The notes: generated by a model from the sequence alone, not told the origin. Shown: positions 7,588 through 16,138, counted from the first letter of the stretch. The stretch: 64,000 nucleotides of DNA from Pelagibacterium nitratireducens (GCF_037044555.1 NZ_CP146275.1:3142501-3206500), one strand, 5' to 3'. A program made the numbers and translations.

Positions 7588-7615
7588 GGGCGCCGCGGCA
7601 ATAAGCACGGCGCCC
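7588..7615 (-). terminator. Intercistronic hairpin between dctP and dctQ
   Basis: GGGCGCCG and CGGCGCCC pair across a 12-base loop. On the transcribed minus strand the hairpin is followed by CCTTTCTGTATTT, a weak uridine-rich stretch. It most likely acts as a leaky terminator or 3-prime stabiliser so that dctP mRNA exceeds dctQM mRNA, as is usual for binding-protein genes. Confidence 0.6.
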
Positions 7616-7625
7616 GATATGCGCC

Positions 7626-8612
7626 CTAAAGGGCGTTGATGGCTTCAAGCGCGCCTTCGGGCCAGCTGTCCGAAATCTCGGAGTTCAGGTACTGCTCCTG
7701 CGCATAGGCGCGGAAGGCGTCCTGATCGGGCTCGTAGATGTTGAGACCGGCAGCTTCGAACTCGCCGATCAACTGCTCTTCCATGGCGATGTGTTCGGCC
7801 TGGCTCCAGTTGATGGCCTCGCTGGCAGCGGCCTGGAAGGCTTCCTGGTCTTCTGCCGACATGGCGTTCCATGCGTCGGACGAGATCACCAGAAGATCAT
7901 ACCCGATCAGGTGCGACGTCAGAACGATCTGGTCCATCACCTCGTAGAACTTCATGTTCTGAACGTTGGGAAGCGGGTTGTCCTGGCCGTCGATGGCGCC
8001 GGTCTGAAGGCCGGTATAGACCTCGGCATAATCCATCGGTGTGGGGTTAGCGCCAATGGAGCTACCCAGGAACTGCCAGGCATCGCCGCCCGGCATGCGC
8101 AGGCGCACGCCTTCCATATCGGCCGGGGTCTGAATTTCCTTATCGATGCGCAGACCAACCTGGCGGGCGCCAAAATAGGTGGGGCCCAGAATGTGAACGC
8201 CGAGCTGATCTTCGGCCATCTGCTTGAATTCTTCGCCCACTTCGCTCTCAAAGAACGTACGCAGGTGCTCGGCATCACGGAACAGATAGGCCGAGGTCAA
8301 AAGCGACCATTCGGGAATCTGGTTGGAGATATCCTGAGGGGCGATATTGCCCATCTCGAGGTTTCCACGCTGCAGTGCGACGAGCTCGGTGCCTTGACGG
8401 AACAGGGTTCCGCCGTAATAGGGCTCGATGGTGGCGATGTCGCGCACTGCATCGGCGAACTGGCCCATCATGGCGGCGCGGATGTCCTGATCGGAAAACA
8501 CAGCCGAAAAGCGGAGCGTGGGCGCGTCCTGCGCCATGACCGGCATCGATACTGCAGCCGCAACTGCAACCGAGCCGAGCATGAGAGCCCGGCGGGTGAG
8601 ATTCAAAAGCAT
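7626..8612 (-). CDS. dctP: TRAP transporter periplasmic binding protein (DctP)
   Basis: The 328-residue protein begins with a signal peptide (MLLNLTRRALMLGSVAVAAA... ending MPVMAQ). It continues with the DctP fold: LRFSAVFSDQD, the conserved segment ELVALQRGNLEMGNI, and VGLRIDKEIQTPADMEGVRLRMPGG, in which the Arg of RMPGG is the carboxylate-binding residue of TRAP receptors. Then come YAEVYTGLQTGAIDGQDNPLPNV and a C-terminal helix set. The start at 8612 is set by AAGGAGGAAGA just upstream; a longer frame reading into the promoter is spurious and would include the operator. It captures an organic acid in the periplasm; quinate or shikimate is inferred from the operon and its shared operator. 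Confidence 0.93.
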   Translation of the reverse strand: MLLNLTRRALMLGSVAVAAAVSMPVMAQDAPTLRFSAVFSDQDIRAAMMGQFADAVRDIATIEPYYGGTLFRQGTELVALQRGNLEMGNIAPQDISNQIPEWSLLTSAYLFRDAEHLRTFFESEVGEEFKQMAEDQLGVHILGPTYFGARQVGLRIDKEIQTPADMEGVRLRMPGGDAWQFLGSSIGANPTPMDYAEVYTGLQTGAIDGQDNPLPNVQNMKFYEVMDQIVLTSHLIGYDLLVISSDAWNAMSAEDQEAFQAAASEAINWSQAEHIAMEEQLIGEFEAAGLNIYEPDQDAFRAYAQEQYLNSEISDSWPEGALEAINAL

Positions 8613-8696
8613 AATTATCTTCCTCCTTGTTGCATCCGGCGACGATTGGCGCAGCGTCACGACGCGCGACATCTCCCCTCTCTCGCCGATCTCAAA

Positions 8697-8718
8697 TGTA
8701 CGAACTAGTTCGTTTATG
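8697..8718. promoter_or_regulatory. Quinate-module operator, copy 1 (dctP promoter)
   Basis: TGTACGAACTAGTTCGT at 8697-8713 contains the perfect 14-bp palindrome ACGAACTAGTTCGT. It lies 85 bases upstream of the dctP start in the divergent region shared with the GntR-family gene. Near-identical copies stand before the dehydrogenase/TetR pair and before quiC, so the three form one regulon. The TetR protein encoded at 10609 is the likeliest binder. Confidence 0.8.
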
Positions 8719-8780
8719 TCAAGCAGCTTTCCACCTGCTGTCAATGCATCTATCTTTACCAATAACGTCTGTCAATTTTG

Positions 8781-8802
8781 AAAATCTCATATGAAACAAT
8801 TT
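8781..8802. promoter_or_regulatory. Candidate operator before the GntR-family gene
   Basis: AAAATCTCATATGAAACAAT lies about 80 bases upstream of the GntR-family start. Read on the other strand it gives TTTCATATGAGATTTT, resembling TTTCATATGTTGATTT at 4596 upstream of the PQQ operon. Autoregulation is plausible but unproven. Confidence 0.3.
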
Positions 8803-8875
8803 TACACCGTGATAACGTGAAGGTGACAAGTGCGCAGAGACGTGGCAGGAACAGGCGACGGGGAAGAAAACGATC

Positions 8876-9565
8876 ATGGCAAACGCAAAACCGCTGCACG
8901 ACACAATGGACGAAATCTCCGACACCGTAGGCGAGCAGGCCTTCCGAAAGATTCGCGGCGACATCGTATCGGGCGATCTCAAGCCGGGGCAAAAGCTCAA
9001 GCTCGAACAGCTCAAGAGCAAATATGGCGTCAGCGTTTCCACGCTTCGCGAAATCCTCAACCGGCTCACGACCGAGGATCTGGTGGTGGCGGAGGGACAG
9101 CGCGGGTTCGAAGTCAGCCCCGCCTCGGTGGACAATCTGCGTGAAGTGGGCGACCTGCGGCTGGTTCTCGAAAACCACGCGCTCGCGCTTTCCTTTGCGG
9201 CGGGCGACCTCGACTGGGAAGCGGATGTGGTTGCGGCCCATCACAAGCTGTCATCGATCGAACGGGCGCTGCTGGGGGGCGATGCGAATCGGACATTTGA
9301 GTGGATCAAATACGATTTTGCGTTTCACCATGCGCTGATTTCGGCCTGCGGATCAAAGTCGCTGCTGGCGATCCATCAGTCGATTTTCGACCGCTTCATG
9401 CGCTACCACCTTCTGGCTGCGAGCTTTCGCGGCGACGGGGTTTCCGAGGACCACAAGGAGTTGTTCCGGCTGGCGCTTGAACGGGACGTTGCCGGAGCCC
9501 AGGCCAAGCTGGCCCAGCACATTCATTCGGGCATCGACCATATCCTGAGCACCGGCCGGCTCTAG
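8876..9565 (+). CDS. GntR-family regulator with FCD ligand domain
   Basis: A 229-residue protein with an N-terminal winged helix (AFRKIRGDIVSGDLKPGQKLKLEQLKSKYGVSVSTLREILNRL, about residues 22-64, with the SxSTLREIL recognition helix). A C-terminal helical FCD domain follows, in which LRLVLENHALALS, a later FHHALISACGS and a final HIHSGIDHIL carry the His/Asp positions that usually hold a metal and an organic acid. FCD regulators respond to carboxylic acids and often repress neighbouring uptake genes. It is divergent from dctP across a 263-base region. A second regulator, of TetR type, serves the same module and seems the better match to the repeated operator, so this protein may instead control the PQQ operon or its own gene. 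Confidence 0.9.
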   Translation: MANAKPLHDTMDEISDTVGEQAFRKIRGDIVSGDLKPGQKLKLEQLKSKYGVSVSTLREILNRLTTEDLVVAEGQRGFEVSPASVDNLREVGDLRLVLENHALALSFAAGDLDWEADVVAAHHKLSSIERALLGGDANRTFEWIKYDFAFHHALISACGSKSLLAIHQSIFDRFMRYHLLAASFRGDGVSEDHKELFRLALERDVAGAQAKLAQHIHSGIDHILSTGRL

Positions 9566-9575
9566 CGTCGGACGA

Positions 9576-10514
9576 TCAGGCCGCCGCTTCAAAGCTGCGG
9601 GTCATTTCCTCACGCGATGGCACGCGACCGGTGAACAGCTCAAATGCCTTGACGGCCTGAAATATGGCCATGCCGGTGCCCGGGAGCGTGGCGCATCCCG
9701 CTGCAGCCGCGCGCTTTACCAGCGCGGTTTCGCGCGGGAAATAGACGATATCGGCAACCCATTGGCCAGCGCTCAAAAGCTCGGCATCGACCGGCAGGCC
9801 GGGATATTTATCCATTCCGACCGGGGTGGCATTGACGATGCCATCGAAACTGGAAACCGACGAGATGTCGGTGGTTGCAGTCACTTGATAGGCCATCTCG
9901 CGCATGCGCGCCGCAAGGCCCTGGCTGCGGGCGGCGTCCATGTCGAAGACGACCAACTCCTCTACCCCGACCTCGATCAGGGCGCGGGCAACGGCGGCAC
10001 CGGCACCCCCTGCCCCGATCTGGAGCACGCGCTTGCGCTGCGCGTTGGGCAGGCCGAGCCGAAAACTTTCGGCAAATCCCCAACAATCGGTGTTGTGGCC
10101 GATCCGCTGTCCGGCATCGAATATCACGGTGTTGACCGCCCCGATCTCCTTTGCATCGGGCGCGAGACCATTGAGGTGCTCAATCACGGCCTGCTTGAAC
10201 GGATGGGTAACATTGACACCGCGGAACCCGACCTTTTCCAGCAGATCGACAACGTCACCCAAATGCTCGTTGCCCAGGGCGAGCGCGTCAAAATCGATCA
10301 GGTGGTAATGATAGTCGAGCCCCTGGCGCTCGCCTTCCTGCCTGTGCATGGTGGGAGAGAGCGATGCGCCGATTCCACGGCCAAGCAATCCGATATGAAT
10401 GGCCCCCTTGGCGCCGATATCGAGCAATTCCGCAAGATTGCCGCCCAGATTCGCCATGCCTGAAGATCCCGCTTGTGCTGACAGTGCAGTCAAATCCATT
10501 CCCCTTCGGGCCAT
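9576..10514 (-). CDS. Quinate/shikimate dehydrogenase (catabolic AroE-family)
   Basis: The protein is up to 312 residues. It has the two domains of the shikimate dehydrogenase family: an N-terminal substrate domain with LLGRGIGASLSPTMHRQEG, the catalytic lysine in NVTHPFKQ, GAVNTV and the catalytic aspartate in HNTDCWGF, then a Rossmann domain with GAGGAGAAVARAL. The nucleotide loop reads VVFDMD, an acidic residue where NADP-specific AroE enzymes have Asn-Arg-Thr, so NAD is the likely cofactor, as in catabolic quinate dehydrogenases. The SLSP segment with HRQEG also follows the catabolic branch. It oxidises quinate or shikimate to the 3-dehydro acid. The start is uncertain (ATG at 10514 or 10499). 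It is divergent from the tetR gene with a shared operator between them and ends 10 bases from the convergent GntR-family gene. Confidence 0.88.
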   Translation of the reverse strand: MARRGMDLTALSAQAGSSGMANLGGNLAELLDIGAKGAIHIGLLGRGIGASLSPTMHRQEGERQGLDYHYHLIDFDALALGNEHLGDVVDLLEKVGFRGVNVTHPFKQAVIEHLNGLAPDAKEIGAVNTVIFDAGQRIGHNTDCWGFAESFRLGLPNAQRKRVLQIGAGGAGAAVARALIEVGVEELVVFDMDAARSQGLAARMREMAYQVTATTDISSVSSFDGIVNATPVGMDKYPGLPVDAELLSAGQWVADIVYFPRETALVKRAAAAGCATLPGTGMAIFQAVKAFELFTGRVPSREEMTRSFEAAA

Positions 10515-10577
10515 TGCCTTGCCCTTGTGTTTTTTGACCGTCTCGACCTAAATGCAGGCGCGACAGTAGGTGAATGA

Positions 10578-10599
10578 TGTACGAACTAGTTAGTTTAGT
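10578..10599. promoter_or_regulatory. Quinate-module operator, copy 2 (dehydrogenase/tetR divergent promoter)
   Basis: TGTACGAACTAGTTAGT differs from copy 1 by one base. It sits between the divergently transcribed dehydrogenase gene and the TetR-family gene, 10-30 bases upstream of the regulator start, a normal place for autorepression. Confidence 0.8.
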
Positions 10600-10608
10600 C
10601 AATCCACG

Positions 10609-11295
10609 ATGCATGGTGACAGGGGCGGGATATTGAGCACTACCGAGGATACGAAACGGCCCGGCCGACGTCAGCAGGACCCCGAGGGCACCCGGCGCAA
10701 CATCATAGAGGTCGCCTCGAACGAATTTGCTCTCAATGGGTTGGCCGGGGCACGTATTGACGAGATTGCCGAAAAGACCCGCGCCAGCAAGCGCATGATC
10801 TATTATTATTTCGGCGACAAGGAGGGCCTTTACGTCAGCGCTCTCGAAAACGCCTATCGCGTGGTGCGCGAAGGGGAGGCCGAGCTTGATATCGAAAGCC
10901 TGCCGCCGCTCGAGGGATTGCGCCGTCTCGTGGGCTTTACATTCGATCATCATTCCGAGCATGAGGATTTCATCCGCATGGTGATGATCGAAAACATTCA
11001 TTCGGGGCGTTATATGGAACGCTCACCGGCGCTGCGCGCCGTCAACGAGGCCGCTATCGCGCGGATCGGATCGATCTACACCAAGGGCGTCGCGGATGGC
11101 GTTTTCCGGGACGGGCTGGACCCTCTGGAAATCCACTGGCAGATCAGCGCGCTGTGCTTTTTCAACGTATCGAACCGGGCGACCTTTTCCCACCTGTTCG
11201 GCCGCGACATGGGTTCGGCGCAAAATCAGGCAACGCTGCGCCAGAACGCCATCGACATGGTTTTTCGGTATCTGGCCAAGCCCGAATATATCTAG
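10609..11295 (+). CDS. TetR-family regulator of the quinate module
   Basis: The protein is up to 228 residues. The N-terminal helix-turn-helix runs NIIEVASNEFALNGLAGARIDEIAEKTRASKRMIYYYFGDKEGLY (about residues 30-75), with the typical TetR YYYFGDKE end of the DNA-binding domain. The rest is a helical ligand domain with a TetR_C-like segment (FDHHSEHEDFIRMVMIENIHSGRYM). The start is uncertain. The ATG at 10609 has no ribosome site, while an in-frame TTG at 10633 follows AGGGGCGGG and would remove eight residues. The gene lies between the dehydrogenase and quiC genes, and repeated palindromes precede both and also dctP, so this is the best candidate for the repressor of the module, released by quinate or a pathway intermediate. 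Confidence 0.88.
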   Translation: MHGDRGGILSTTEDTKRPGRRQQDPEGTRRNIIEVASNEFALNGLAGARIDEIAEKTRASKRMIYYYFGDKEGLYVSALENAYRVVREGEAELDIESLPPLEGLRRLVGFTFDHHSEHEDFIRMVMIENIHSGRYMERSPALRAVNEAAIARIGSIYTKGVADGVFRDGLDPLEIHWQISALCFFNVSNRATFSHLFGRDMGSAQNQATLRQNAIDMVFRYLAKPEYI

Positions 11296-11372
11296 GTATC
11301 GATCGGGCGGGAGCCCTCGGAACTCAGGCTCGCGCGCACCACATTGACCGGCAGGGCAAGCGGCCTGTAGAA

Positions 11373-11394
11373 TGTACGAAACAGTTCGTATGTT
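11373..11394. promoter_or_regulatory. Quinate-module operator, copy 3 (quiC promoter)
   Basis: TGTACGAAACAGTTCGTA matches copies 1 and 2 except for the two central bases and retains the symmetric TACGAA-N4-TTCGTA arms. It ends 12-16 bases before the quiC start codon, so a bound repressor would block initiation or early elongation. Confidence 0.78.
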
Positions 11395-11405
11395 GTGGAG
11401 CCATC

Positions 11406-13295
11406 ATGAAGACCTCAATCGCGACGGTATCGATCAGCGGCGATCTGCGCGAAAAGCTTGCCGCGATTGCCGGGGCCGGGTTTGACGGGATCGAGATTTT
11501 CGAAAACGACTTTCTGGCGTTTGACGGTGGCCCGCGCGAAGTTGGGCGCATGGTGCGCGATCATGGGCTCGAAATATCGCTGTTCCAGCCATTCCGCGAT
11601 TTCGAGGGCCTGCCCGAGCCCGAACGCAGCCGGGCGTTCGATCGGGCTGAACGCAAGTTCGATGTGATGGAAGAGCTGGGCACGGATCTGGTGCTGATCT
11701 GCTCGAACGTCTCGCCTGCCGCGCTGGGCGGCATCGATCGCGCCGCAGCCGACCTGCGCGAATTGGGCGAGCGTGCGAAAAGGCGCGGCTTGCGGATTGG
11801 CTATGAGGCGCTGGCCTGGGGGCGGCATGTCAACGACCACCGCGATGCATGGGAGATCGTACGGCGTGCCGATCACGCCAATGTCGGCCTGATTGTCGAC
11901 AGCTTTCACACCATTGTGCGCAAGATCGACCCGCAAACCATACGCTCGATACCGGGCGACAAGATATTCTTCGTGCAACTGGCCGATGCGCCATTGATCG
12001 ATATGGACCTGCTCTATTGGAGCCGGCATTTCCGCACCATGCCCGGACAGGGCGATCTCGATGTCACCGGCTTTGCCGCAGCCGTCGCGGCCAGCGGCTA
12101 TGACGGGATGTGGTCGCTGGAGATTTTCAACGACCAGTTCCGTGGCGGCACGCCCGGCACCATCGCGGCTGACGGGCATCGCTCGCTGATCGCGCTGATG
12201 GATGCAGTGCGGCGCGCCGAGCCGGCCGTCAAGACCGATCTGGCACCCATGCCCGCACCGATTGCCGTCGAGGGGGTCGAATTCATCGAATTTGCCGCCA
12301 ACGAGACCGAGGCGGAAGATCTGAAGACGATGCTGGCGTCGATGGGGTTTGCCCATGCGGGACGCCACATCGCCAAGCATGTCGATCTCTACCGCAATGG
12401 CGGGGTCAATATCGTCATCAACACCGAGCGCGAGGGCTTTGCCCATTCCGCCTATCTGATGCACGGTACCTGCGTGTGCGATATCGGGCTCAAGGTCGAG
12501 GATGCGCAGGCGACGGTGGCGCGCGCCAGAGCGCTTGGGGCCGAACCGTTCGAGCAGCCGGTTGGGCCGGGCGAGCTCAAGATTCCGGCCATTCGCGGTG
12601 TGGGCGGCGGGCTGATGCATTTCGTGGACGACAAGACCGAACTGGCCAAAGTCTGGGAGACAGAATTCACCCCGGTGACCGACCAGGGCACACCCGATAT
12701 GGGCGTTACCCATGTCGACCATGTCGGCCAGACCATGAATTACGAGGAACTTCTGACCTGGCTGTTGTTCTACACGACCCTGTTTGACACGCGCAAAACC
12801 CCAATGCTCGACGTGGTCGATCCGGCGGGGCTGGTGCGGTCGCAGGTGATCGAGAACGAGAAAGGCACCATAAGGTTTACCCTGAACGGCGCCGATCAGC
12901 GCTCGACGCTGGCGGGACATTTCATTTCGGAAAGTTTCGGATCGTCGGTCCAGCACATCGCCTTTGCGTCGTCGGACATTTTCAGGACCGCCGAGGCGCT
13001 CAGGGCCACCGGGTTCAAGTTCCTTGGGATTTCTGCCAACTACTTTGCCGATCTGCAGGCCCGGTTCGGGCTGGCGGATGAATTCGTCGCTCGACTCAAG
13101 GCCGGCAACATCCTTTACGACCGCGACGGAGACGGGGAGTATTTCCAGCTCTACTCCTCGCTATACGGCGATGGGTTCTTCTTTGAAATCGTCGAGCGCC
13201 GCGGCGGATACAACGGCTATGGCGCGCCCAATGCCCAGTTCAGAATTGCCGCCCAGAAGCGGAGCCTGAGGGACAGAAAAATTCCCGCACGCTAG
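11406..13295 (+). CDS. quiC: 3-dehydroshikimate dehydratase, QuiC-type two-domain protein
   Basis: The 629-residue protein joins a xylose-isomerase-like TIM barrel (residues 1 to about 280) to a hydroxyphenylpyruvate-dioxygenase-like vicinal-oxygen-chelate half (about 290-629). Barrel metal-site segments include IGYEALAWGRHVNDH, VGLIVDSFHT, FFVQLADAP and WSLEIFND. The C-terminal half has VTHVDHVGQTM, VQHIAFAS and GFFFEIVERRGGY, matching His-His-Glu metal ligands. This length and domain order is that of bacterial QuiC enzymes, which dehydrate 3-dehydroshikimate to protocatechuate; the role of the second domain in QuiC is not catalytic for dioxygenation. I use the ATG at 11406, 12 bases after the operator, instead of a longer open frame that would run back into tetR. 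Protocatechuate ring-cleavage genes are not in the window. Confidence 0.9.
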   Translation: MKTSIATVSISGDLREKLAAIAGAGFDGIEIFENDFLAFDGGPREVGRMVRDHGLEISLFQPFRDFEGLPEPERSRAFDRAERKFDVMEELGTDLVLICSNVSPAALGGIDRAAADLRELGERAKRRGLRIGYEALAWGRHVNDHRDAWEIVRRADHANVGLIVDSFHTIVRKIDPQTIRSIPGDKIFFVQLADAPLIDMDLLYWSRHFRTMPGQGDLDVTGFAAAVAASGYDGMWSLEIFNDQFRGGTPGTIAADGHRSLIALMDAVRRAEPAVKTDLAPMPAPIAVEGVEFIEFAANETEAEDLKTMLASMGFAHAGRHIAKHVDLYRNGGVNIVINTEREGFAHSAYLMHGTCVCDIGLKVEDAQATVARARALGAEPFEQPVGPGELKIPAIRGVGGGLMHFVDDKTELAKVWETEFTPVTDQGTPDMGVTHVDHVGQTMNYEELLTWLLFYTTLFDTRKTPMLDVVDPAGLVRSQVIENEKGTIRFTLNGADQRSTLAGHFISESFGSSVQHIAFASSDIFRTAEALRATGFKFLGISANYFADLQARFGLADEFVARLKAGNILYDRDGDGEYFQLYSSLYGDGFFFEIVERRGGYNGYGAPNAQFRIAAQKRSLRDRKIPAR

Positions 13296-13400
13296 ATCGG
13301 CCCGCCTCCCATCCATCGCAATAAACACTTTGTCTGCTCGGCCCTGGCAGCCGGAGAGGGCCTGTGTTCCTCGGCCCGAGCCAGGGACAACGCGCGCCAA

Positions 13401-13430
13401 CGTCAATAAGGTAACTCACTTGTGTTATTG
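13401..13430. promoter_or_regulatory. ROK-module operator, copy 1 (exported PIG-L promoter)
   Basis: Read on the minus strand this stretch begins CAATAACACAAGTGAGTTAC and ends CTTATTGACG. It matches at most positions the elements at 20692-20721 and 20829-20858, which flank the ROK repressor and ABC-importer promoters. The common pattern is AATAAC, two bases, AAGT, then TTA, then TTATTGAC. It lies 104 bases upstream of the PIG-L start. Confidence 0.75.
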
Positions 13431-13533
13431 TTTTTCACGGCGCATACTCGTGGTCGAATTGGACGGAAAGATCCGATGCCAGGCGCCGCTGAACGGGCCA
13501 TAGGAGTGTAATTTCAAAGGTAGGACAAACCCG

Positions 13534-16026
13534 ATGACCAAGATCACACGACGCATGTTCATGGCGTCCTTGCCGGTGATGTATGCAGCCTCGCACATCC
13601 CCGCCTGGGCGGCTCCGCTCAGCGATCTCGACCTGATCGCCCAGCAAAAACTCGAGCCGGCCATCGTTACTCTCTATCGCCGTCTCGAGCGCCTGACTTC
13701 CACCGCCACAATCATGACCACAGGGGCGCACCCCGATGACGAACCGTCGGCGATGCTGGCGGCGTTGCGCCATGTCTATGGCATCCATCCGGTAGTCTAT
13801 GCCATCACGCGCGGCGAAGGCGGTCAGAACTCGATCGGGCCGGAACTGGGCTCGGTGCTGGGCGTGCTGCGCACCCGCGAAATGGAAGAAGCCTCGCGCT
13901 CGCTCGATGCCTCGCTGGCATTCGGCAGTTTCGGGCACACCGATTCCGTTCACGATTTCGGCTTTTCCAAAGACCCCAACGAGACCATCGACCAGTGGGG
14001 CCGCGACAAGATCGTCGAGCGCATGACGGCGGCGTTCCGCAAGTACAAGCCCGACATCATCATGAACTGCTTCCTCGATGTCCCTGGCCAGCATGGCCAC
14101 CACAGGGCGGCCAACGTCGCGACATTCATTGCCGCCGAGCTGTCGGGCAACCCGCAGGAATTCCCCGACCAGATCGCCGGCGGCCTCGACACCTGGGAGG
14201 TGCCGAAAATCTATCAGCCAGCCTATGGCGGCGGCGGCGGGGTCTATGACGACGAGGTGCCGCCTCCCCCCGTGACGCTGGTGGTGACTGCACCCGAACG
14301 CGACAAGATTTCCGGTGCGACTTTCCCCCAGATGGGCGAATGGTCCCGCTCCTGCCACCGCACACAGGGCATGGGCCGCTGGCGGCCCGAGCCGACGACC
14401 GAATGGGAGCTCAATCTCTCCCGCATTACCGGTGGTGGCGAAGGCGCCCAGGAAAGCGATATTCGCGAAGGGCTCATCGCCACAGTCGGGGACATCGCCG
14501 AACTCGACGGCATGCCGTCCGACACCGCAGATGCACTGCGTGAGGCCCAGGGGCTGATCGAGGAAGCCATTGCCGATTATGGCGACCCGGTCGTCGTTCT
14601 GGCGAAAGTGGGACGGGTTGGTGAAATCATCGACATGGCCCGCGAGAGCCTGCCCGAAGCGCTGCATGCCAATGTCGCACACCGGCTGGATCGCAAGGTC
14701 AAGGAGATCGACCTCGCCCTTGCCGCCGCGGCCGGTGTTCAGATCCGGTCCTATACCGAGGGCGGCGATGTGACGCCGGGCGACGAAGTGGTCATCAAGA
14801 CCATCGTCGATGGTCCCGAGGACGTAACAATCGAGGGTGTCGAGATCGTCGCGCGCGAGGGTCTCACGGCTTCGGGTGAAACGGTTTCTGTTGCCGAAGA
14901 CGCCAGCTACACCAACCCGCTCAGCGAAGAGTTCGATCCGCTGGGTGGCAATGGCGATGCTTATACAAAGGTGTCGCTCAATATCGGCGGACGCACGGTT
15001 GTGCTCGACGTCGATCTGGAAGACCAGCTGCGCGTCATTCCCACGGCTTCGATGACAATCGAACCGAGCGCAATCGTCTTCAATACCACCGCCGAGCTGG
15101 GTCCGGTGCCGCTGACGGCGACACTGACCAACGCGACGCTGGGTGACCTCTCGATGCCGGTTCCCCAGGGTTGGGCGCTCGATGAAACCGAGCGCGCCTC
15201 GGACATGAGCGGCACGTTCGCGCTGGTGCCACCTGACGGGCTCGAGCAGTTGCGCTTCGATATCGAACCCGAACTTCTCGGTGAGCAGGCCTATCAGATC
15301 GACACCTTCACCTACCCCCATATCGGCCGGTCGGTGGTTCCCACCACGGTATCGGTTCCCGTGCAGGCAGTCGGCGCCGAGCTGCCATCGGTCAAGCGCA
15401 TCGGGTACGTATCGGGCGGCAACGACAATGTCGGGCTGTGGATGGAACGGCTCGGGCTCGAGGTCGTGGAATTGTCTCCCGAGGACATTTCGAGCGGTAC
15501 CTATGGCGATCTCGGCACGATCGTTGTCGGTATTTTCGCGTTCGGGCGGCGCCCCGATCTGGCAGAGAACATTGATGGCATCCACGAATGGGTGCGCAAT
15601 GGCGGGCATCTGGTGACCCTTTATCACCGCCCGTCCGACGGCTGGGATCCCGAGACCATTCCGGTCGCCTATCTCAAGATCGGCTCACCCTCGATCCGTT
15701 TCCGCGTGACCGACCCCAATGCGGAAGTCGATGTTCTCGAGCCTGACCATCCGCTGCTCAACTACCCCAACACCATCGGAGCGGACGACTGGGCGAACTG
15801 GGACAAGGAACGCGGGCTGTATTTCGCCGAGGAGTGGGACGAGGTCTACAAGCCGCTTCTGGCCATGCACGATAGCGGGGAAGATCCGCTGGCAGGCTCG
15901 CTGCTTTCGGCCCAGATCGGGGCCGGACGGCATACGCACACCAGTCTGATCCTGCACCACCAGCTCGACAATCTGGTGCCCGGCGCTTTCCGGCTGCTCG
16001 CCAACCTCGTCCAGCCGGCTGAATAG
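13534..16026 (+). CDS. Exported PIG-L (LmbE) family deacetylase with large C-terminal region
   Basis: An 830-residue protein. The N-terminus has a twin-arginine-like leader (TRRMFMASLP, then a hydrophobic stretch ending PAWAAP near residue 28). The PIG-L zinc hydrolase domain follows, with AHPDDE at residues 65-70 (His66, Asp68/69) and the partner histidines in GQHGHH at 186-190. The middle third is beta-rich and resembles NEW3/NPCBM-type sugar-binding modules. The last 200 residues (GYVSGGNDNVGLWMERLGLE, VVGIFAFGRRPDLAE, GGHLVTLYHRPSDGW) form a class I amidotransferase/ThuA-like fold. Known PIG-L enzymes remove acetyl from N-acetyl-amino-sugars. Export suggests action on an extracellular glycan or conjugate. 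It has a dedicated promoter with the ROK-module operator and ends at a strong terminator. A shorter cytosolic paralogue lies at 17030-19381. Confidence 0.88.
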   Translation: MTKITRRMFMASLPVMYAASHIPAWAAPLSDLDLIAQQKLEPAIVTLYRRLERLTSTATIMTTGAHPDDEPSAMLAALRHVYGIHPVVYAITRGEGGQNSIGPELGSVLGVLRTREMEEASRSLDASLAFGSFGHTDSVHDFGFSKDPNETIDQWGRDKIVERMTAAFRKYKPDIIMNCFLDVPGQHGHHRAANVATFIAAELSGNPQEFPDQIAGGLDTWEVPKIYQPAYGGGGGVYDDEVPPPPVTLVVTAPERDKISGATFPQMGEWSRSCHRTQGMGRWRPEPTTEWELNLSRITGGGEGAQESDIREGLIATVGDIAELDGMPSDTADALREAQGLIEEAIADYGDPVVVLAKVGRVGEIIDMARESLPEALHANVAHRLDRKVKEIDLALAAAAGVQIRSYTEGGDVTPGDEVVIKTIVDGPEDVTIEGVEIVAREGLTASGETVSVAEDASYTNPLSEEFDPLGGNGDAYTKVSLNIGGRTVVLDVDLEDQLRVIPTASMTIEPSAIVFNTTAELGPVPLTATLTNATLGDLSMPVPQGWALDETERASDMSGTFALVPPDGLEQLRFDIEPELLGEQAYQIDTFTYPHIGRSVVPTTVSVPVQAVGAELPSVKRIGYVSGGNDNVGLWMERLGLEVVELSPEDISSGTYGDLGTIVVGIFAFGRRPDLAENIDGIHEWVRNGGHLVTLYHRPSDGWDPETIPVAYLKIGSPSIRFRVTDPNAEVDVLEPDHPLLNYPNTIGADDWANWDKERGLYFAEEWDEVYKPLLAMHDSGEDPLAGSLLSAQIGAGRHTHTSLILHHQLDNLVPGAFRLLANLVQPAE

Positions 16027-16053
16027 TTGCCCAAGGCATGGTTGTGACGATGA

Positions 16054-16082
16054 GCGCCCCGGTTTGCCGGGGCGCTTTTTTT
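16054..16082 (+). terminator. Rho-independent terminator after the exported PIG-L gene
   Basis: GCGCCCCGG-TTTG-CCGGGGCGC forms a perfect nine-pair stem followed by seven T residues, 28 bases after the stop codon. On the other strand it has no T tract until further away, so it serves mainly the plus-strand gene. Confidence 0.92.
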
Positions 16083-16138
16083 GTCGTATCGCGCGGTCGA
16101 ACCGAAAAAGTCGGCACCTTTTTCAGACAGCACCCCGG

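Noticed and set aside
5259..10514. Dehydroquinase and dehydrogenase as housekeeping shikimate-pathway enzymes
   Set aside because: They share operators with a TRAP transporter and QuiC, and the dehydrogenase has an NAD-type acidic loop, so a catabolic role is favoured.
11415..12956. A 513-codon minus-strand frame opposite quiC
   Set aside because: Antisense shadow; quiC has metal-site motifs and an operator in the sense direction.
13336..13392. Inverted repeat CCCTGGC...GCCAGGG after quiC as a terminator
   Set aside because: The arms are short and far apart and there is no T tract; I do not see a convincing terminator for quiC.
13435..15627. A 730-codon open frame on the minus strand opposite the exported PIG-L gene
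   Set aside because: It has no family resemblance, is rich in Arg/His/Gly as expected from reading high-GC codons backwards, and the plus strand encodes clear PIG-L motifs.
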